A stretch of DNA of 64,000 nt from Bacteroidota bacterium (GTDB taxonomy: Bacteria > Bacteroidota > Bacteroidia > Chitinophagales > Chitinophagaceae): the NCBI GenBank assembly GCA_023416995.1, contig JAEZGI010000050.1, forward strand, positions 1 to 64,000, in the 5' to 3' direction. The notes under the pieces were generated by a model that saw only the letters and a program-made list of their open reading frames with translations, had not been told where the DNA came from and did no database searches. Of this stretch, positions 58,969 to 64,000 are shown piece after piece (position 1 is the first letter of the stretch; each line of letters begins with the position of its first letter). The translations under genes and the position numbers were made by a program.

Positions 58969-61242
58969 ATGAAGACAGTTTACCTGTTGTTTTGTATCTG
59001 CGCCTGTTATGCTGAGGTAAGCGGGCAGTTCTCCAAACACATCATTGAACTTACCGATAAAGGCGGTACACAACACAGCCTGGCTGATCCAACCACCTAC
59101 CTGTCTGAAAAAGCCATCGCGAGAAGGGCGTTGCACCATATTGCTATTGACAGCACCGATTTACCACTATCAGCGGCCTACCTGGATAGTATCGCCTCCG
59201 TGCCAAATGTTACCATTTTTAGTAAATCGAAATGGCTGAACCAGGTGCTGATCCGCACTAATGATCCTGCGGCAATCACTAAAATCCGCAGCTTTTCTTT
59301 TGTCCGCAAAACACAAAAAGTAGCCAATAACTCCAGTGCGCCTTTGCCTGTCGATAAATTTAAAGAGTCGGCTGTACCCGTTGATGACTTCTCGGTATTC
59401 GGATCTCAATCATCTGCTGCTGTTAATGGAAACCAATCGTTGAATTACGGAAACTCGCTCGCCCAGATCAGAATTCATGAAGGCGAGTTTTTGCACAAAC
59501 GTGGTTATACCGGCCAGGGAGTTGAAATGGCGGTTATGGACGCCGGGTTTAGATCTTATCTCACCAACCCTGCGTTTGACAGTGTGAGATTGCAAAACCG
59601 TATTCTCGGCACCTGGGATTTTGTCGCTAATCACGCAAGTGTAAACGAAGATCATGACCATGGCGCCAATTGTTTTTCAATTATCGCGGCAAACCGACCC
59701 GGGGCTATTGTCGGCTCTGCACCACATGCTAAATTCTGGTTGTTCCGCACTGAAGATGTTGCTTCAGAAAGTCCTGTTGAAGAACAGAACTGGATAGCGG
59801 CGGCTGAATTCGCAGATAGTGCAGGAGCAAAAATGTTTTCTACTTCTCTTGGATATAATGATTTTGATGATCCCTCACTGAATTACAATTATGCAAAAAG
59901 AGATGGGAATACTGCCATGATCACGCGCGCTGCAGATCTTGCTGCGCGTAAAGGAATCCTGGTCATGAATAGTGCGGGAAACTTTGGTGATCAGCCAAAT
60001 GAAAATCGTTTTGTGTTGGTACCTGCCGATGGGGACAGTGTCGTAGCAGTGGGTGCGGTTGACGTTAATGGTGTGATTGGAAACTTCAGCAGTGGCGGTC
60101 CAAACAGTGCCGGCAGATTGAAGCCGAATATCGTTTCAGTTGGTGTGCGTACCGTATTCGCGAACACTGCTGGCAATCCTGTTACAGGCGATGGAACCTC
60201 ATACTCAAATCCGAATGTAGCCGGTCTGTTTGCATGTTTATGGCAGGCGTTCCCCGAAAAAACGAATATGCAGATAATCGATGCGGTGCAAAGAAGCGCC
60301 GACCGTTTTCATAACCCTGACGCCAGATATGGGTATGGTATACCCAACTTCAGAAAGGCATATCAGCACCTGATGGCCTCATCGTTTAAAGCCACTGTAA
60401 GTTACGCCCGGGGCACAGCAAAAATTGGCTGGGAAATGAAAGATGACAGTTCAGTAACCTATATAGTTGAGCGCAAACTGCCGGGATCGGCTATTTTTGA
60501 AAAAATCGATACCCTGATCAGTGAACATGACCGCCTCGATTTTTCTGTATACAATATCAGCGACGATCACCGGCTAACGACTACAGGTAATTACATATAC
60601 CGCATAAATGTCCATATCGGAAAGGATACAAGCTTCAACGGTCCCGAGCTTGCAGTTGCCAACGCATGGCCTGCTTTGGTTGCAGATTCACTGTCTTTTT
60701 CAATAACACAGGCTGATTGTGCAAATACGATATCCTGGGCACTTCCGGAAACTGCAGATGTGATTTATACGCTTGAAAAGCGTGCTCCTGGCGCAACAGG
60801 GTTTGCTAATGTTACCTCTGTTCGCGGAAAAGGCAATGCTTTCGAACGCCAGCAGAATATTTATAAAGATGTGATAACCTCGTCGGCAATCGGTCAATAC
60901 GAATACAGACTACATGTGGCCATTGGTGCCGATACCAGTTTTTACAGCACTGTCTTACAAGTACAGAAGCCTGCGGCGTGCTCTTTAAAAGAAGGATATA
61001 TTTTTACACCAAGTCCCTTCAACCAGGAAGTGCTTGCGGTATTAAATATGGCTGCCCCGGCTAACAAATTCAACATCGCCATTTATGATATCAGTGGCAG
61101 GGTCGTTAAACGTTTTGAGGGCTCCAAGCCTCCAGGGAATCATCAGGTTCGGATACCGGTAGCAGAACTAAACCCAGGCGTTTATATAGCAGTGATGTAC
61201 CTGGATAATAAAAGGGTTTACAAACAACAGATCGTTAAATAG
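58969..61242 (+). CDS. T9SS-secreted subtilisin-like serine protease (S8)
   Basis: 757 residues with signal peptide MKTVYLLFCICACYAEVSG. The S8 catalytic triad is visible: D191 in AVMDAGF, H231 in DHDHGANCF, S411 in GDGTSYSNPNVAG; the oxyanion Asn lies in VMNSAGNFGDQ. Residues 20-150 look like an N-terminal propeptide. Two FnIII-like beta modules follow (about 465-660), and the last about 80 residues are a type A T9SS sorting domain (FTPSPFNQEVLAVL, IYDISGRVVKRFEG, LNPGVYIAVMY, KQQIVK). The enzyme is therefore exported to the cell surface or medium through the type IX system. Confidence 0.95.
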   Translation: MKTVYLLFCICACYAEVSGQFSKHIIELTDKGGTQHSLADPTTYLSEKAIARRALHHIAIDSTDLPLSAAYLDSIASVPNVTIFSKSKWLNQVLIRTNDPAAITKIRSFSFVRKTQKVANNSSAPLPVDKFKESAVPVDDFSVFGSQSSAAVNGNQSLNYGNSLAQIRIHEGEFLHKRGYTGQGVEMAVMDAGFRSYLTNPAFDSVRLQNRILGTWDFVANHASVNEDHDHGANCFSIIAANRPGAIVGSAPHAKFWLFRTEDVASESPVEEQNWIAAAEFADSAGAKMFSTSLGYNDFDDPSLNYNYAKRDGNTAMITRAADLAARKGILVMNSAGNFGDQPNENRFVLVPADGDSVVAVGAVDVNGVIGNFSSGGPNSAGRLKPNIVSVGVRTVFANTAGNPVTGDGTSYSNPNVAGLFACLWQAFPEKTNMQIIDAVQRSADRFHNPDARYGYGIPNFRKAYQHLMASSFKATVSYARGTAKIGWEMKDDSSVTYIVERKLPGSAIFEKIDTLISEHDRLDFSVYNISDDHRLTTTGNYIYRINVHIGKDTSFNGPELAVANAWPALVADSLSFSITQADCANTISWALPETADVIYTLEKRAPGATGFANVTSVRGKGNAFERQQNIYKDVITSSAIGQYEYRLHVAIGADTSFYSTVLQVQKPAACSLKEGYIFTPSPFNQEVLAVLNMAAPANKFNIAIYDISGRVVKRFEGSKPPGNHQVRIPVAELNPGVYIAVMYLDNKRVYKQQIVK

Positions 61243-61282
61243 CGGCATTCATTATCGCCTGCAACATAAAGGATTGACCTTG

Positions 61283-62506
61283 TCAGGATTTGGACTGCAG
61301 CAAAGCCGCAAACATAGTGTCGGCACGATGTTCGTAACCGGTAATTAATTGTTGCCGCAAACATTTTAAACCCAGCTGTTCTTCCATAAACGTTACATTG
61401 TCTTCGTTTTCACTTTTGAATACCGAACAGGTTATAAACAACATATGCGCCCCGTTGCTGAGCTGTTTTGACAGCCGGCGTAAGATCTTTTGTTGTAACT
61501 GCTGGTAATATTCAATTGATGCAGGTTCAAAAAATGCAAGCTGTTCCGGTGTTCTGCTCCAGGTGCCGGAACCACTACAGGGCAGATCAGCAATTACAAG
61601 ATCGGGGGCAACGAGGAATGGCAACGGCGCATCGGTCGACAAGTCTGCAACTGCTGCTTTATATCGTGCAATGCCAGCCTGTTGAAACCGCTTCCGTAAA
61701 TTAACAATGATTGAACTTCGAACATCCGATACCGTTAGTTCAATGCGGTTCAACATATCCCATACCAGTAACGACTTACCCCCGCTTGCAGCACAGGCAT
61801 CCCAAACAGTTTTTGGGGCGAGACCCGACAGGAGTTCCGCTGTTCGTTGCGAGCTGTAATCCTGTATTACAATATCCCTGTCAGCAATAAAAATTTCTTC
61901 CAGCTTTGTTCCGGCTGGCAGTCGCACTGCGTCTGGTGGCAGCGTCTCAAATAGTATGTTGTGTTGCCGGAGTTTCTGGGTTACCGACTTTGCTTTGCCT
62001 GGTCTGATCCTGATGAACAGGTCGGGTTGCGTAAAAAAAGACTTATGGAAAGCTTCGCTGTTCAGTCCCGGACTAAAACCGGTATGTGAAGGGAAAATCG
62101 ACTCAATGCCAGGTGTAGTTTCATGCTGGTTCTCCTGGAGGTCATCAACTGAAAAAGTTGAAGGCGATTTGCCATTTGCATATAAGCTTGCCAACTGGCT
62201 CCATTTATAATCGACGCTGGCTTCAACGGAAACTTCTTTTGCCGGTAATAAAAAATCAGTAAGGTTATCACGACTGTTTGTGCAAAGCAGTAATCCAGCA
62301 AGCATCCGATCGCTTATGGACCAGTCAGGAAATGCTTTGCCTAAACGAAAGGTGACATAACACAACCTTGAAATATTCCTGCGGTCGGCTGAACCATATT
62401 TCTTGCTGGCGCGGAGAAAGTCACGAAGAAAATGGTGAAATGGAACACTACCATTATATGCATCCAGGATCGAGGCGGCGGTATTGAGATGAGAATAATA
62501 CCTCAT
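61283..62506 (-). CDS. RsmB/NOP family rRNA cytosine-C5 methyltransferase
   Basis: 407 residues. The SAM-binding Rossmann domain begins near 230 (TVWDACAASGGKSLLVWDML). The first catalytic Cys is in DLPCSGSGTW, the second in LFITCSVFKSE; both are needed for methylation and release. The N-terminal 200 residues form the NusB-like/PUA-like substrate part. An RsmB-type enzyme would make m5C967 in 16S rRNA, but which of several paralogues this is cannot be told. It lies immediately beyond the odhB terminator on the same strand and converges with the subtilase gene. Confidence 0.92.
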   Translation of the reverse strand: MRYYSHLNTAASILDAYNGSVPFHHFLRDFLRASKKYGSADRRNISRLCYVTFRLGKAFPDWSISDRMLAGLLLCTNSRDNLTDFLLPAKEVSVEASVDYKWSQLASLYANGKSPSTFSVDDLQENQHETTPGIESIFPSHTGFSPGLNSEAFHKSFFTQPDLFIRIRPGKAKSVTQKLRQHNILFETLPPDAVRLPAGTKLEEIFIADRDIVIQDYSSQRTAELLSGLAPKTVWDACAASGGKSLLVWDMLNRIELTVSDVRSSIIVNLRKRFQQAGIARYKAAVADLSTDAPLPFLVAPDLVIADLPCSGSGTWSRTPEQLAFFEPASIEYYQQLQQKILRRLSKQLSNGAHMLFITCSVFKSENEDNVTFMEEQLGLKCLRQQLITGYEHRADTMFAALLQSKS

Positions 62507-62531
62507 GATGGTAGTTCGTAAAGTGATTCAA

Positions 62532-62577
62532 TAAAAAACCTGCCAGTGACATACGCAGTTACGTATTCCTGGCAGGC
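62532..62577 (-). terminator. Intrinsic terminator of sucA-odhB
   Basis: CCTGCCAG (62539-62546) pairs with CTGGCAGG (62569-62576), extended by ATACG/CGTAT; leftward it is followed by TTTTTTATT. It lies 17 bp after the odhB stop and overlaps the region just before the rsmB-type gene. Confidence 0.9.
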
Positions 62578-62593
62578 TAAATAAAATGAACAA

Positions 62594-63838
62594 TTATAAT
62601 TCGAGTAAGGTCTTTACAGGATCCTTTCCAAACAGTAACAGCTCGGGATTTTCAAGTAATTCCTTCACCTTCACCAGGAAGCTGACAGACTCACGGCCAT
62701 CAATGATCCGGTGATCATAACTGACCGCCAGGTACATCATTGGTTTCACAACAACCTGCCCGTTTACAGCCACTGGCCGCTCCTGGATCTTGTGCATACC
62801 TAAAATGGCACTCTGAGGAATATTGATGATCGGAGTACTCATGAGCGAACCAAAAACGCCACCATTGGTGATAGTAAATGTTCCGCCCTGCATTTCTTCC
62901 ATAGACAGTTTATTGTCTTTTGCTTTTGTGGCAAGTTCAATTACTTTCTTTTCAATCTCTGCCATGCTGAGACTTTCTGCATTCCGGATAACAGGTACTA
63001 CCAGCCCCTTTGGTGCAGAAACTGCAATTGAAATATCACAGTAATCGTGATAAACGATGGAATCGCCATCGATATATGCGTTCACCGCCGGCCATTCCTG
63101 CAAGGCAAAACATACAGCTTTTGTAAAGAAGCTCATAAAGCCTAAGCCAACACCATGTTTTTCTTTGAACTTGTCTTTATACTGTGCGCGCAATGCCATG
63201 ATACGGCTCATATCCACTTCGTTGAAAGTGGTAAGCATGGCGGTTGTATTTTTTGCTTCTACCAGGCGCCGGGAGATCGTTTTGCGAAGATTGCTCATCT
63301 TTTCACGACGCTCTTCTCTTCCAAACATCGCTTTTCCCGGAGTTCTGCCAGGATTACTTAGCGCCTGCAATACATCATTTTTCAGAATCTTGCCGTTGCT
63401 GCCGCTTGCCGGAATCGATGACGGATCCAGCTTTTTATCCGCAATAATTGCTGATGCAACAGGTGATGCCTTTAGATCGTTGGGAACAGAAGTTACAGGC
63501 GCATTTTGTGCCGCTGGTTTTGCCTCTTGTTTTGCAGGCTCTGCCTCAGGCTGTTTGGCAGGTGCAGCTTCCGCTGCCGGAGCTGCTGCACCTTCTGGTT
63601 TAGCAGCAGAATCATCGATGGTGGCCAGTGTGTCGCCAATCTTTAGCGTATCACCTTCATTTGCTGAAAACTTGAGTACGCCCGCTTTTTCGGCATTCAC
63701 CTCAAATGTTGCTTTTTCGCTTTCTAATTCAGCAATGACTTCATCACGCTCCACATAATCGCCTTCCTTTTTCGTCCACTTTAATAGAGTGACTTCATTG
63801 ATAGATTCGCCTACTGTTGGAACTTTAATATCAATCAT
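62594..63838 (-). CDS. odhB: Dihydrolipoyllysine succinyltransferase (2-oxoglutarate dehydrogenase E2)
   Basis: Core of the 2-oxoglutarate dehydrogenase complex in the TCA cycle. 414 residues. Lipoyl domain at 1-75 with lipoylated K42 in ELESEKATFEV. An Ala/Pro/Glu linker is followed by a peripheral subunit-binding domain (about 125-165, SPVASAIIADKKLD), then the catalytic domain with the His/Asp pair in SYDHRIIDGRES near 384. The linker is swap-rich (PAAEAAPAKQPEAEPAKQ). 34 bp after the sucA stop, so E1 and E2 are co-transcribed. Context with E1 supports 2-oxoglutarate rather than pyruvate specificity. Confidence 0.95.
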   Translation of the reverse strand: MIDIKVPTVGESINEVTLLKWTKKEGDYVERDEVIAELESEKATFEVNAEKAGVLKFSANEGDTLKIGDTLATIDDSAAKPEGAAAPAAEAAPAKQPEAEPAKQEAKPAAQNAPVTSVPNDLKASPVASAIIADKKLDPSSIPASGSNGKILKNDVLQALSNPGRTPGKAMFGREERREKMSNLRKTISRRLVEAKNTTAMLTTFNEVDMSRIMALRAQYKDKFKEKHGVGLGFMSFFTKAVCFALQEWPAVNAYIDGDSIVYHDYCDISIAVSAPKGLVVPVIRNAESLSMAEIEKKVIELATKAKDNKLSMEEMQGGTFTITNGGVFGSLMSTPIINIPQSAILGMHKIQERPVAVNGQVVVKPMMYLAVSYDHRIIDGRESVSFLVKVKELLENPELLLFGKDPVKTLLEL

Positions 63839-63872
63839 AAATAATGTTTCTTGGTCTTGATGTTGTTAGATA

Positions 63873-64000
63873 TCAGAAAGAAAAAGCCGTATCAATAATT
63901 TCGGCCTGTTCCTGTGCATGCACTTTAGCATAACCGGTAGCGGTAGCCGCAGATGGCTGACGACTGATCACACCATAGTTGATACTTTTCAGATTCATCT
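63873..64000 (-). CDS. sucA: 2-oxoglutarate dehydrogenase E1, C-terminal end (partial)
   Basis: Only the last 41 or so codons are inside the window; the gene continues beyond 64000. The end reads SPATGYAK-like (RQPSAATATGYAKVHAQEQ), then IIDTAFSF and TGA at 63873. This matches the C-terminus of SucA, and its position directly before odhB agrees. E1 decarboxylates 2-oxoglutarate and reductively acylates the E2 lipoyl group. Confidence 0.85.
   Translation of the reverse strand, partial: MNLKSINYGVISRQPSAATATGYAKVHAQEQAEIIDTAFSF

Noticed and set aside
63057..63758. 233-codon + strand frame
   Set aside because: It is antisense to odhB, whose domains are fully intact; no independent signature.

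Overview
The window is a 64 kb stretch of a Bacteroidota chromosome, most likely family Chitinophagaceae. The evidence is a subtilase with a C-terminal type IX secretion sorting domain, promoters of the Bacteroidota kind (TTTG or TTG, about 20 bp, then TAnnTTTG), few Shine-Dalgarno sites, two LytTR two-component systems, the LemA/TPM cassette, CcmB/CcmC/CcmD and several families common in this phylum (DUF4476, DUF4442, DUF4272, DUF6263-like). It reads as ordinary core chromosome. I found no integrase, transposase, phage gene, CRISPR array or rRNA operon. One tRNA gene, tRNA-Glu(UUC), is present. The left edge is non-coding and the right edge cuts the end of sucA.

Layout. 0.3-9.9 kb: truA, a secreted DUF4476 protein, a secreted M1 aminopeptidase, the lemA-TPM-TPM membrane cassette, then pgk and gapA. 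10.1 kb: tRNA-Glu with a textbook promoter and terminator. 10.5-14.5 kb: an apparent operon of LytS-type kinase, LytTR regulator, cytochrome c-quinoprotein dehydrogenase and a CDGSH-like Fe-S protein. 14.6-17.3 kb: a saccharopine dehydrogenase-like reductase and a secreted GH43 glycosidase. 17.5-20.8 kb: a hybrid histidine kinase facing a separate HPt protein and a LytTR regulator, which together form a likely four-step phosphorelay. 20.8-21.6 kb: an 850 bp gap with an inverted repeat, an orphan terminator, a tiny basic ORF and a cluster of degenerate CCTTTGA motifs. 21.6-27.2 kb: an operon read leftward, atpG-scpB-lysA-DUF4442-beta-CASP nuclease, in which ScpB carries a very long acidic tail. 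27.4-28.5 kb: surE and a small membrane protein.

28.5-36 kb is an envelope-sugar region: DegT aminotransferase, UDP-glucose dehydrogenase, UDP-glucuronate decarboxylase and RfbB-RfbC-RfbD in one operon, divergent from the Kdo transferase waaA. 36-46.7 kb: tdk, a DUF6263-like lipoprotein, ccmB-ccmC-ccmD-like, gdhA, three genes of unknown role, AMP nucleosidase, a two-ATPase ABC protein and queA behind a long leader. 46.8-56.6 kb: a secreted esterase, a Kef-type antiporter, a CarboxypepD_reg-like protein, lysC, an Ldh-type dehydrogenase, a TIM-barrel isomerase lipoprotein, a divergent L,D-transpeptidase-like protein and ssb. 56.8-64 kb: mnmA, a lipoprotein, the T9SS subtilase, an RsmB-type rRNA methyltransferase, and odhB-sucA.

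Most genes are housekeeping. No clear undescribed system with several dedicated parts stands out. The points most worth a second look are the split phosphorelay, the regulated quinoprotein operon, the 20.8-21.6 kb gap, a terminator-like hairpin over the start of the gene after lysC, the queA leader, and the acidic ScpB tail.
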